NCBI GenBank assembly: GCA_963668325.1 | Contig: OY764222.1 | Coordinates: 2,542,001-2,606,000, forward strand | Length of the DNA: 64,000 nt | Direction: 5' to 3' | From: MPNP01 sp963668325 | Lineage (GTDB): Bacteria > Pseudomonadota > Alphaproteobacteria > Rhodobacterales > Rhodobacteraceae | Shown here: positions 28,247 through 37,183 of the stretch, in pieces | Numbering within the stretch: position 1 is the stretch's first letter | How the letters are laid out: each line of letters begins with the position of its first letter | Notes under the pieces: generated by a model | Told to the model about the DNA's origin: nothing | Databases searched by the model: none | What the model saw: only the letters and a program-made list of their open reading frames with translations | Position numbers and translations under genes: made by a program

Positions 28247-29041
28247 ATGAGTTTCGAATGGCTAGAAAAAAAAGCCTCTGATTTTAGGAAAATCGACCCA
28301 GAAAGAACTATTGCAATTCTTCCTACAGCCGCAATTGAGCAACATGGACCCCATCTTCCAGTCGGAACAGATACGATCATTGGCAAGGGTATGCTTGACG
28401 AGGTTAAAAAAATAATTCCGGCTGACCTTGATGCAAGAATTCTTCCCATCCAGGCAATCGGTAAGTCCAATGAACATATATGGGAGTACGGTACTCTTAC
28501 CCTAAGTGCTGAAACAGCCTTGAGAGCCTGGACTGAAATCGGCGAATCAATTGCCAGAAGTGGTATAAAAAAGCTCGTTATTGTAAATTCTCATGGAGGT
28601 AACCTGGATTTGATTTCAATTGTCGCCAGAGAACTAAGAGTGAGATTCGGAATGTTGGTAGTCAAATGCCAATGGGGTAATTTTGGCCAGCCTGAGGGAT
28701 TGTTTTCTGAGTATGAGAAAAAATACGGAATTCATGGTGGCGAGGGTGAAACTTCGCTGGTTCTGTATTTTCGTCCTGAATTGGTAGATATGAATTTAGC
28801 AGCCAAATTTGAATCAACTGCTGAAAGAACCCCCTTTCCACCGGTAGGACCAATCAGTTATGGCTGGGTAGCCAAAGATTTAAATCCTGAAGGTACGGTT
28901 GGGGATGCCCACCTTGCGACAGCAGAAAAAGGTGAACTTACGGCGAAGTTTCAAGCCAAAGGTTTTCTTGATCTGCTTTTGAAACTTGCCAAAGCCGATA
29001 TTAGCAGTTTTGGCATAGAAACATCACCGAAACAGAATTGA
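28247..29041 (+). CDS. creatininase-family amidohydrolase
   Basis: A 264-residue metal-dependent amidase of the creatininase/MftE/ArfB family. Metal-binding EQHGPHLPVGTD (near 26), VNSHGGN (near 113) and the later acidic HGGEGETS (near 163) are intact. Members open cyclic amides (creatinine), deformylate FAPy or trim peptides. As last gene of the uptake/degradation operon it is likely to hydrolyse an amide produced upstream. An AAGGA site precedes the ATG. The gene converges on the cytochrome gene 25 bases away. Confidence 0.85.
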   Translation: MSFEWLEKKASDFRKIDPERTIAILPTAAIEQHGPHLPVGTDTIIGKGMLDEVKKIIPADLDARILPIQAIGKSNEHIWEYGTLTLSAETALRAWTEIGESIARSGIKKLVIVNSHGGNLDLISIVARELRVRFGMLVVKCQWGNFGQPEGLFSEYEKKYGIHGGEGETSLVLYFRPELVDMNLAAKFESTAERTPFPPVGPISYGWVAKDLNPEGTVGDAHLATAEKGELTAKFQAKGFLDLLLKLAKADISSFGIETSPKQN

Positions 29042-29066
29042 CAATTCAAATTACCAGGTCCTGATA

Positions 29067-30047
29067 TTACTCGGTAGTCGTTGCACCAAGATCCGATAGA
29101 TAAGTTGCAATGGCCTCAAGGTCTTCCAGAGAGGCATAATTTGAGTAGGCTTGGGTAACCAAGTACATGGCGCTGTTTTCACTCACTGCTCCAGCCCATT
29201 CATCCAGCCCATTTAAAATTTTATCATGATCAAGGCCGGCAATCCTTGGTGCCTTCTTTTCGCCTGTTTTGATCGGAGGGGCTCCTTGAAACTGTTGTTC
29301 AGCCTTTTCAGCAAACAGAAAATTTCTGGATGTATGACAACTTCCACAATGCCCCAGCCCATTTACGAGGTAAGCCCCTCTATTCCATTCCTCACTTTTC
29401 TCAAAGTTGTATTCTAAACCAGGGGGTTCAAGAAACAACATTTTCCAGGGCAGATTAATGATCGGTAAATTAAAGGGAAAGGCCAAGTCATGAGGTTGAG
29501 ATTTGTTATCTACACCATCTTGACTGAATAAATATGCCTTTATGTCCAATAAATCCTCAAAAGTTGCTTTTGAGTAGGCGGTGTATGGAAAGGAAGGAGA
29601 ATAATGTTTGCCCTCTGGACCTATGCCCCTTACCATGGCATTTATAAAATCCAAATCGCTCCACCCGCCAATACCGTTATTTATATCTGGGGTGATATTT
29701 GGCGGATAAAACTTACCAACTGGAGTTTCTAGGACTTCCCCATCAGTCAATCTGTTAAAATTGGGGGATTCAGGATCACGGTTCAGGTGACAATCACCAC
29801 ATCCCCCCAGATGAAATAAAACTTCACCTTTATGTGGATCAGGAATATAGTTGGCGGCGACCTCATTCCTGAGTTCCTGATCAGTAATTTTCCGGGGGTA
29901 GGTAACACTTACAAAAGCTATCACGATACAAAAGAGGAGAACTACCCCAATGTTAATTCTCTTCAAATCAGCACTTCCTGAAAATTTTAGCCTTGATGTC
30001 AAAGAATTATCTTTATACGCTCTCTCGATCAGGTTGACAAGTGTCAT
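29067..30047 (-). CDS. membrane-anchored dihaem cytochrome c
   Basis: A 326-residue protein with one N-terminal transmembrane segment (about residues 30-48, not cleaved) and two class I cytochrome c domains with haem sites CGDCH (near 82) and CGSCH (near 233). It resembles the cytochrome subunits of alcohol/aldehyde and sorbitol dehydrogenases or thiosulfate dehydrogenases, passing electrons from a periplasmic oxidase to the respiratory chain. No partner dehydrogenase is adjacent. A partner among the flavoproteins of the neighbouring operon is possible, but those lack signal peptides. Confidence 0.85.
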   Translation of the reverse strand: MTLVNLIERAYKDNSLTSRLKFSGSADLKRINIGVVLLFCIVIAFVSVTYPRKITDQELRNEVAANYIPDPHKGEVLFHLGGCGDCHLNRDPESPNFNRLTDGEVLETPVGKFYPPNITPDINNGIGGWSDLDFINAMVRGIGPEGKHYSPSFPYTAYSKATFEDLLDIKAYLFSQDGVDNKSQPHDLAFPFNLPIINLPWKMLFLEPPGLEYNFEKSEEWNRGAYLVNGLGHCGSCHTSRNFLFAEKAEQQFQGAPPIKTGEKKAPRIAGLDHDKILNGLDEWAGAVSENSAMYLVTQAYSNYASLEDLEAIATYLSDLGATTTE

Positions 30048-30175
30048 ACGCCTTCAGCTTTACATGCCTGATGACAAATCTTCTGTCTAATGCTATAGTG
30101 GGCTGTGAAATCCAATACAGAAACCGAGTTACCAAATGAAAACATTGCCCTTGATTAAACCAGTGAGAAAGAATC

Positions 30176-30904
30176 GTGACTGATCGGACATCTGAAACCC
30201 ATTTCATTGGCCCGATGGGTTCTGAGTTCTGGCAGATCAGGGTTCCACCGGAAATTGTCCCGGTCATGGCGGACAGGTTTGACTGGAATAAACTAGGCCG
30301 TCGTGTTGTGATCGACCCCATTGCTGGTATCATTTCCTGGATGAACCCCTCGGGCCCACATGTGGGTCTGGCTGAAGCGACTGCTGACATCGTGAAGGAA
30401 GCTAGTCAATTCTTGAATGGTCAAGTAAGGGGCATGCGAGACATGCGCTGGCGACTACCAGACGATCCCAAAAATACTGGGGTGGAAGCAGATGCCTCAT
30501 TCTACATCGCTGCCAATGCCGAACGGTGGTACACGGCAATGGCTCAGGGTTGGGAGACAGTGGCGGAGTTCGAAGCCCGAACTCCGCCCGATCTCGTCGT
30601 CGAAGTTGAAATTACCCACTTGGACGAGAACAAGCCAACCCGTTATGCCGAGCTCGGGGTGCAAGAGATGTGGCAGACCACTCGTCACCAAAATCAGGAC
30701 CAGCGTCAGGGTAAGGATCGGTACAAAATTGAAGTTGTCGTGCTGGATTTGCAGGCGCGTGGTGGGCCACGTGAGGTGGTTCAGTCCCGAATTCTCCCAG
30801 GGCTGACGGCTGCTAGTCTACCGCAAGCCTATACGTTGGCCTTGAATGGCAGAAGCAAGGAACTCCAGAATTTGCTCGGCAAGGAACTGGTTGCTCCCAG
30901 CTAG
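30176..30904 (+). CDS. Uma2-family endonuclease-like protein (DUF820)
   Basis: A 242-residue protein with the PD-(D/E)XK restriction-like core of the Uma2 family. The acidic VEADASF near 104, PDLVVEVEI near 139, a lysine in DENKPTRYAELGVQEMW near 152 and the GVxExW motif are all visible. Biochemical function in bacteria is not established. Uma2 genes are abundant in cyanobacteria and other expanded genomes and often look horizontally spread; this one seems richer in G/C than its neighbours. It starts with GTG 30176. No antitoxin partner is visible. Confidence 0.8.
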   Translation: MTDRTSETHFIGPMGSEFWQIRVPPEIVPVMADRFDWNKLGRRVVIDPIAGIISWMNPSGPHVGLAEATADIVKEASQFLNGQVRGMRDMRWRLPDDPKNTGVEADASFYIAANAERWYTAMAQGWETVAEFEARTPPDLVVEVEITHLDENKPTRYAELGVQEMWQTTRHQNQDQRQGKDRYKIEVVVLDLQARGGPREVVQSRILPGLTAASLPQAYTLALNGRSKELQNLLGKELVAPS

Positions 30905-31096
30905 GTGAAAAAACCAAACCATCGCGGTAACCATCAACTGGCAGGCCCCGGATAAAGGCTTTTCATTGGGATGGTTTGCTGATTAGGTTACCAAAAACAT
31001 TCCGTGTTGCTTACGAAAATTAAAATTCGGTGATTCCGTAAACCTCCTGCTTTTGGGGAAATTAAATTAACAAGAGAATTAGTGTCTTCAAATTAT

Positions 31097-31531
31097 TTAT
31101 TTTCTAAATTCCCTGTGGCAGCTAGAACAGGTTTGTCCTAATTGAGAAAATGCCACGTTAAATTCATCCTCATTTGTAGCTTGACTGAGCAATTGACTGG
31201 CTTTTTGTAACTTCTCTAAATGTATCTCAAAATTCTCAGATGTTAAAATTTCCTGTTTACTATCGGTTTCATCCTCAAAAGAACCTTCAAAAAACAGGAA
31301 TGGAAGCGATATAGACATCGCATATATTGCCTGTCCTATACTTTTGGTTGTTGTAGGATCAAATTCAGTCCCTCCCCTTTGAATGTTTCGTAAGGTTCTT
31401 GATTGTGAACCAATATATTTCATAATCTCCTGGCGAGCCTGAATTGCATCCTCAGGCGTATTTGAGCCTGATATGGCCAAGAAGGGCATAATTACCAGGA
31501 AAAAAACCAGGATATAAACTTTGAATTTCAT
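31097..31531 (-). CDS. cytochrome c-prime-like monohaem protein
   Basis: A 144-residue exported haem protein. The ATG at 31531 follows a GGAGAAA ribosome site and starts with a signal peptide (hydrophobic VYILVFFLVIMPFLAISG), so the longer frame to 31633 is not used. A mostly helical body ends with the haem-binding CSSCHREFRK at the extreme C-terminus, the arrangement of cytochromes c'. Such proteins bind NO or carry electrons in the periplasm. It follows the GDSL esterase gene on the same strand 82 bases downstream. Confidence 0.8.
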   Translation of the reverse strand: MKFKVYILVFFLVIMPFLAISGSNTPEDAIQARQEIMKYIGSQSRTLRNIQRGGTEFDPTTTKSIGQAIYAMSISLPFLFFEGSFEDETDSKQEILTSENFEIHLEKLQKASQLLSQATNEDEFNVAFSQLGQTCSSCHREFRK

Positions 31532-31613
31532 AATATTTTCTCCTATAATAAAATGCTCAAATTGGCCAAAATATGATATCCCAAATCCTTCTATTGGCAA
31601 CAGGGATTTTGAT

Positions 31614-32318
31614 TTACCCCTGATCTGATTCACTTATTGTCTGAATCAATTCCACCACATACGGTCCTAATTCATTCACAATCTTGTGTACACCTTCCTT
31701 GTTAGGATGAAGCATGTCATCCTGAAAATATATCTCTCTGACTTCCTCTCTTGTTCCCAACTTATCGATAGGATCAAATATCTTGGGGAACAGAATTAGG
31801 TCGTATTCCTTGTCTAGGTCCAGAAATATTTGTTCGAATTCGGCCTTGTAATCCTGCCCATAATTTGATGGTGCCTCATGACCGACCAATAGGGTTGGCA
31901 AATCTCTGCTTGAGGTTTCTTCTAAAATTGCCCTCAGGTTACTTCGGGATTCTTCTACATTGATGCCTCTTAGTAAATCGTTACCTCCAAGCAAAATTAT
32001 TATACCGTCAAACCCCTCTTCCAAAGTCCAATTAATGCGTGCCCTACCCCCGGCGGTAGTATCTCCTGAGACGCCAGAATTTACCAGTTGGACAGAACTG
32101 TCGTTCTGCTCAAGCCATATCTTCATCTGGGATACCATACCATCTTCAGGGTACAATCCATATCCCTGAACAAGGCTATCGCCAAAGAAGCTAATCTTAA
32201 TTTCTGCAAATAGATCTGAAGGAAAAGTAAGGGGTATAATAACAATGAGAAATAACTTGCAGAAAAGCCTTGAAACCCCATATTTTTTGAGAACTAAACT
32301 GGGTGAAAATATTTCCAT
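31614..32318 (-). CDS. tesA: GDSL-type arylesterase/lysophospholipase (TesA-like)
   Basis: A 234-residue exported SGNH hydrolase. An N-terminal hydrophobic segment (about residues 19-38) acts as signal peptide or anchor, block I is FFGDSLVQGYG (nucleophile Ser near 47), block III GGNDLLRG supplies the oxyanion asparagine, and block V DDMLHPNKEG the Asp-His pair. It is divergent from an ABC ATPase plus FtsX-like permease, the conserved tesA-ybbA-ybbP arrangement of proteobacteria. The start codons of the two divergent genes share the same CATG at 32316-32319. The enzyme hydrolyses acyl esters in the periplasm. Confidence 0.87.
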   Translation of the reverse strand: MEIFSPSLVLKKYGVSRLFCKLFLIVIIPLTFPSDLFAEIKISFFGDSLVQGYGLYPEDGMVSQMKIWLEQNDSSVQLVNSGVSGDTTAGGRARINWTLEEGFDGIIILLGGNDLLRGINVEESRSNLRAILEETSSRDLPTLLVGHEAPSNYGQDYKAEFEQIFLDLDKEYDLILFPKIFDPIDKLGTREEVREIYFQDDMLHPNKEGVHKIVNELGPYVVELIQTISESDQG

Positions 32319-32994
32319 GGCAAAAAATGTCCTAACATTAATAAATGTCTATTTGATACTTAAAGGAAATGCAGGACCCGTCAATATTATCAATGGAATA
32401 AACTTTTCAGTCAAACAACAGGAAACCTTGGGAATAACCGGCCCTTCCGGCTCAGGCAAATCATCTCTCCTAATGCTCCTGGCGGGTTTGGAGAAAATTA
32501 CCAAGGGCGAAATCATTTCACTCGGACACTCAATTTCAGGGATGAATGAAGATGAGCTGGCTCGTTTCCGGCGGACCAATGTAGGGGTGGTTTTTCAGTC
32601 ATTTCATTTAATCCCAACCCTGACAGCATTGGAAAATGTTGCAATTCCTCTTGAGCTGGCTAATGATAAAAGGGCCTTTGAACGGGCTGAGGAAGAGTTG
32701 ATTTCTGTTGGTTTAAAGGAAAGATTAAAACATTATCCGTCCCAACTTTCCGGAGGTGAGCAGCAGAGAGTTGCTCTGGCCAGAGCCAGTGCACCCCGAC
32801 CCAGCTTACTTCTCGCTGATGAACCAACAGGTAATCTGGATGCTGCCAACAGTGAAAAGGTCATCGAATTATTATTTGATCTTAATAAAGAAAGAGGTAC
32901 CACCCTGATATTGGTAACCCATTCCAAAAAATTAGCCAATCGTTGTAATCGAGTGATCAGTTTGCAAGACGGCAAAATAGTCACTCCTACTTGA
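32317..32994 (+). CDS. ybbA: ABC exporter ATP-binding protein (YbbA/LolD type)
   Basis: A 225-residue ATPase of the MacB/LolD class. From ATG 32317 the protein aligns in length with YbbA; an in-frame ATG at 32245 would add 24 unsupported residues. Walker A GPSGSGKSS near 42, Q-loop FQSFHLIPT near 93, signature LSGGEQQRVALARA near 142, Walker B LLLADEPTGNLD near 162. It powers the FtsX-type permease encoded 7 bases downstream. The divergent esterase suggests a role in lipid or lipoprotein handling at the envelope, which is inference. Confidence 0.88.
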   Translation: MAKNVLTLINVYLILKGNAGPVNIINGINFSVKQQETLGITGPSGSGKSSLLMLLAGLEKITKGEIISLGHSISGMNEDELARFRRTNVGVVFQSFHLIPTLTALENVAIPLELANDKRAFERAEEELISVGLKERLKHYPSQLSGGEQQRVALARASAPRPSLLLADEPTGNLDAANSEKVIELLFDLNKERGTTLILVTHSKKLANRCNRVISLQDGKIVTPT

Positions 32995-33001
32995 AGACGT
33001 A

Positions 33002-35533
33002 ATGAATCTGATCACCCCTTTACGAATTGCCCTTCGTGAATTGAAGGGTGGGGTACAAAACTTCCGTATCCTGGTAATTTGTCTAACCCTTGGAGTAGCT
33101 TCTGTTTCTGCTGTGGGCTTGGTTCAATCAGGTATTGAACAGAGCTTGGAAGAACAAGGAGCAAAAATATTGGGTGGGGATATAGAGCTGGAATTTACCT
33201 ACCGATATGCTGATCAAAATGAAAAACAATGGATGGAAGAAAACTCAACCAGCATCTCTGAAATTGTTGAGTTTCGTTCAATGGCTGTGGCTGATAAAGA
33301 GGGTACCATTGAACGGGCCTTGACACAGATCAAGGCGGTTGATGATATTTATCCACTTTATGGGGAAATAAGGCTCAATAATAACATTGCCTTTGAGGAT
33401 GCCTTCAAGCCGTTGAATGGAATTCCAGGAGCCGTCATGCGGAAAGCCCTGGTCGAGCGGTTGGGATTGACACTTGGTTCTGAATTCAGACTCGGGTTCA
33501 ATACATTTAGGCTGAATGGTGTAATCCTCCAGGAACCCGATGAAACGGGTGGGAATTTTTCCCTGGGTCCAAGAACCATGGTCCTTCTACAAGATTTGGA
33601 GAATTCCGGTTTGATTGATGAGGGTACTTTGTTTTCATCAAGGTATCGATTGACCATCCCTGAGAATGTGGAAATAGATTCCTTAAGGGTGAATGCAGAG
33701 GCTATCTTGGGAAACACCTTTTCGTGGCGTGACAAAAGAAACGGAGCCCCGGGAATTCAATCCGTTGTTGAGCGAGTTGGGGCATTCCTTACTTTGGTTG
33801 GGTTAGCAGGGTTGGTTGTAGGTGGAATTGGCATCTCCCTGACGGTGTCAACTTATCTTGAAACCAAAACAAAGGTCATTGCCACACTGAAAACACTGGG
33901 TGCAGACCAGACGACCATATTTTTAATTTATCTCTTTCAGGTATTGGTTCTGATCGCAATTGGCATAACCTTCGGACTAATAATTGGAGTTCTTATTCCA
34001 TTCCTTCTGGAGTCTGTATTATCTGAATTGCTACCGGTGCCATTTACCTTCGAAATTCACCTGGTTGATATTCTGGAATCGGCTTTCTATGGGTTATTAA
34101 TAGGCTTGATTTTCTCTATATGGGCACTAGCAAAAACCTGTGATATCAAACCCGGGGCTCTGTATCGAGATGCAAATATTAGCCCGTGGAAAATCAGGAT
34201 TGTACCCTACGGAATTGTGCTCGTAATTTTAATCGGTGTTTTTATAGCTTCGGCGTCAGTTTTCTCAGGAATACCTCGACTAACCCTTTATATTTCCGGT
34301 GGAATTACAGGTACCCTCATTGCACTTGGATTAATTGCACAAGCCTCAAGATACCTATCATTCCAGATGGGGCACTCAAAATTTGTACGAGGCAAAATTT
34401 CCTTGGGCTTGGCACTTAGATCAATAGGCGAGCCAGGCAATGGGGTCATTTCTCTGACTTTGGCTTTGGGACTTGGATTATCAGTTTTGGCTTCCATCGG
34501 CCAAATATCAAATAATCTACTTAGAAACATAACTGGGGACATTCCTCAAGTGGCCCCTACTTTTTTTGTAATTGATATTCAGAATCATAATCTAAATCAA
34601 TTTCGTGAATTGGTTCTTGAGTTTCCCAGCGTTACAAACGTTGATTCTGCTCCAATGCTTAGGGGTATTATTACCGAGATTAATGGCATTCCTTCCCGTG
34701 AAATTTCTGGTGATCATTGGGTCTTGGAAGGTGATCGGGGTATAACCTATTCAAATGCAATACCAGAAAATACCATCATCACCGAGGGTACCTGGTGGGA
34801 AGAGGATTATGACGGCCCACCTCTGGTGAGTTTTTCCGAAGAGGAAGGTAAAGAACTTGGTCTCAAACTTGGAGACTACATTACCCTAAATATCCTTGGT
34901 CGTAATATTGAAGCCGAGATAGTCAATTTTCGGAGCGTCGATTTTTCCAGTGTAGGCTTGGGGTTTATTCTATCCATGAATCCAGGTGCTTTGGCCGGCG
35001 CTCCCCACTCCCATATTGCCACCATTTATACTGAGGAGAATACCGAGGAGGAATTGTTTGATAGTATTACCTCGGCCTACCCAAGTATCACGGTCATTTC
35101 CGTTTCGGAGGGTATAGCCAATGTAACAAGAATTTTATCGGGTCTGGGTTCAGCAATAATTTATGCCTCCAGTATAACCCTCGTTCTAGGGTTTGTAGTA
35201 TTGTTGGGGGCATCAGCCAGTTCGGTGGCAGCCAGAGTATATGAATCGGCCATTTTAAAAGTAATTGGTGCTACAAGGCGAACTCTTATGTTTAGCCTTG
35301 CTCTAAGATCTATTATTTTAGGAATATCTGCTAGCCTGGTTGCATTTTTTGCCGGAATAACTGGCGGTTGGGCTGTAATGAATTTTGTCTTGGAGGCATC
35401 CTTCAGAATCGAGCCTATATCCGGTCTTCTGATAGTGTTGGGAGGGGCCTTATTGTCTTTGATAGCTAGTCTTTTCTACTTTTCCCAGCCCCTGAATTCC
35501 AAGCCATCAACAATTCTCTACAACAGAGATTGA
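33002..35533 (+). CDS. ybbP: FtsX-like ABC exporter permease (YbbP type)
   Basis: An 843-residue membrane protein of the large YbbP class. One N-terminal transmembrane helix (about 25-45) is followed by a periplasmic MacB-PCD domain. An FtsX cassette of three helices (about 265-365), further helices (about 395-490), a second periplasmic domain and a C-terminal FtsX cassette (about 715-830) complete it. These proteins do not carry substrate through a channel but transmit ATPase movements to the periplasm. It forms one complex with the ATPase upstream. Confidence 0.87.
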   Translation: MNLITPLRIALRELKGGVQNFRILVICLTLGVASVSAVGLVQSGIEQSLEEQGAKILGGDIELEFTYRYADQNEKQWMEENSTSISEIVEFRSMAVADKEGTIERALTQIKAVDDIYPLYGEIRLNNNIAFEDAFKPLNGIPGAVMRKALVERLGLTLGSEFRLGFNTFRLNGVILQEPDETGGNFSLGPRTMVLLQDLENSGLIDEGTLFSSRYRLTIPENVEIDSLRVNAEAILGNTFSWRDKRNGAPGIQSVVERVGAFLTLVGLAGLVVGGIGISLTVSTYLETKTKVIATLKTLGADQTTIFLIYLFQVLVLIAIGITFGLIIGVLIPFLLESVLSELLPVPFTFEIHLVDILESAFYGLLIGLIFSIWALAKTCDIKPGALYRDANISPWKIRIVPYGIVLVILIGVFIASASVFSGIPRLTLYISGGITGTLIALGLIAQASRYLSFQMGHSKFVRGKISLGLALRSIGEPGNGVISLTLALGLGLSVLASIGQISNNLLRNITGDIPQVAPTFFVIDIQNHNLNQFRELVLEFPSVTNVDSAPMLRGIITEINGIPSREISGDHWVLEGDRGITYSNAIPENTIITEGTWWEEDYDGPPLVSFSEEEGKELGLKLGDYITLNILGRNIEAEIVNFRSVDFSSVGLGFILSMNPGALAGAPHSHIATIYTEENTEEELFDSITSAYPSITVISVSEGIANVTRILSGLGSAIIYASSITLVLGFVVLLGASASSVAARVYESAILKVIGATRRTLMFSLALRSIILGISASLVAFFAGITGGWAVMNFVLEASFRIEPISGLLIVLGGALLSLIASLFYFSQPLNSKPSTILYNRD

Positions 35534-35567
35534 CCATCGTTGGTTAGTTTTTTCTGATAAGTTCCCC

Positions 35568-36095
35568 ATGACATTAACATTCAATGCGCTGGATGTTGAG
35601 ACAGCAAATCAATATCCAGAGAGTATTTGCCAAATTGGCATAGCCCATTTTTATAATGGCTCGATTATTGATACGTGGTCTACTTTGATCAATCCGAAAT
35701 CCACCTTTCATTATTGGAATATCAAAGTTCATGGGATAAAACCTGAAATGGTGCTTAATCAGCCAACTTTCATAGAGATACAAGAAGAACTGGAACAACG
35801 GTTGAATGGTTCCTATGTTGTCAGCCATACCTCATTTGACCAGGGTGTAATGAACAAAACCGCTGATTTTTATGGCCTCCCAAGGCTAAATGCGACCTGG
35901 TTGGATAGTTGCAAGATTGCCCGAACGGTTTGGCATTCGGAAAGGAGGGGAGCCAGTTTTGGATTGAAGCCTCTGGCTGATTGGTTAGGAATAAAATTCA
36001 AACACCATGATGCATTGGAAGATGCTATAACGGCAGGAAAGATTACCCTTCTCGCTTGTCAACACTCGGGCCTAAACCTTGATAGATTCAAATAA
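35568..36095 (+). CDS. DEDDh 3'-5' exonuclease (DnaQ-like)
   Basis: A 175-residue exonuclease of the DnaQ/PolC-epsilon type. Exo I is ALDVETANQYPESICQIG (D and E near 7-9), Exo II VVSHTSFDQGVM near 84 and Exo III HHDALEDA near 146 with the histidine of the DEDDh class. A free-standing proofreading-like domain that degrades single-stranded DNA or RNA. It follows the ABC exporter by 34 bases and is the last core gene before the mobile-element island. Confidence 0.87.
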   Translation: MTLTFNALDVETANQYPESICQIGIAHFYNGSIIDTWSTLINPKSTFHYWNIKVHGIKPEMVLNQPTFIEIQEELEQRLNGSYVVSHTSFDQGVMNKTADFYGLPRLNATWLDSCKIARTVWHSERRGASFGLKPLADWLGIKFKHHDALEDAITAGKITLLACQHSGLNLDRFK

Positions 36096-36240
36096 AGTAA
36101 GTGTGGTGTTTTTCTCACTTTAACCCAGTGCCAGATTTAGTGATGTTTTTGTAGGCTAGTGTCAATTATGAAAAAAGGGGGGTTATTTCCCTTTTACACC
36201 CCAGGATCTGGTATTTTTACTCTTAAGCTTGAGAATCCTT

Positions 36241-37176
36241 TTATATATCAGACAAGGTGGCCCGAGCATTCGGGTCTATGCCTAGATGCAGAGCCATGTG
36301 TGGAAGGTCAATCGTTTCAAAACCACGTTTTTGTAGAATTTCATGCTGATCGGGTGTGAATACTGGGGCCACTAGAACAAAACGTATGTGCTTGGGCCGA
36401 GGTTTCTCCTTTTTATCAAATAACATGACTAGAAATGATCCAAACACTTGCTCTGGTGATCTTGACTTATTGACGTGTTGGTCAGAGGAACGCTTACAAC
36501 TACCCATAATGAGGGATTCCTCTGCCTCCGAGGCAATAATGTCCTGCCAAATAAGAACATCCAATTCTGGGCCGTCTTTTGGCTGGACACCATAATCTGC
36601 ATGTACACGGTATTTTCCGATAACGCTTTTTTCTAGAGACCCCAGATACTCCGCCGCTATTCTCTCCAGATCATCACCCTCGTTTTTCTTGGTTTGCTGA
36701 AGAATACTCGAAAGCAAACCAATTCTCTTAACCTGTAACTGATGTCTTGTGTCATTATCACTGATTCGATATTTGGCCGGTAATGTTGTACTGGTATCCT
36801 TGAAATGCTTGATACCTCTGATCATCTGGACATGTCCTTCCAACAGGTCTAGGTTACGCTCCAGGTGCAATCGCCAAGTCTTGTCAACACCACCATCCAA
36901 TTCGGCTTGCACTTCTGGAAGTTTATTTGGATCAAAAATTTCTTCTCTGGGTGTACCCCGGGGTTTATGACTGATTAACTGCAGAATACGTTCTGCAGTG
37001 GGGTTCAGTTCAATCATTCCCTTGTAATCATACCTGTCTTGAAGACGATCAATAGGCCTTGTACTTTCATATTGCCAGAACCTTTCCCGCCAGGAATCGT
37101 AATCAAGGTGAGAACCAAGCTGCAGGTCGGGGTTATCAGTCTGGTCCAGATAGTACTGGTACCACAGGCCCGGGAC
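36241..37176 (-). pseudogene. 5'-truncated ATPase-associated winged-helix/nuclease protein
   Basis: A complete-looking frame of 258 residues starts at 37017, but the same frame stays open and clearly coding up to a stop at 37177-37179, adding about 53 residues (LWYQYYLDQTD, then SWRERFWQYESTRPIDRLQ). There it runs into the left end of the neighbouring insertion sequence, so the real start has been cut off. What remains has a winged-helix-like part (RILQLISHKPRGT, then LPAKYRISD) and a PD-(D/E)XK-like core (ELDVLIW, then SLIMGSCKRS). That order resembles the C-terminal part of archaeal-type AAA ATPases with a DUF234 domain. The ATPase domain would be the lost part. Family assignment is tentative. 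Confidence 0.5.
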
Positions 37177-37183
37177 CTATCAA

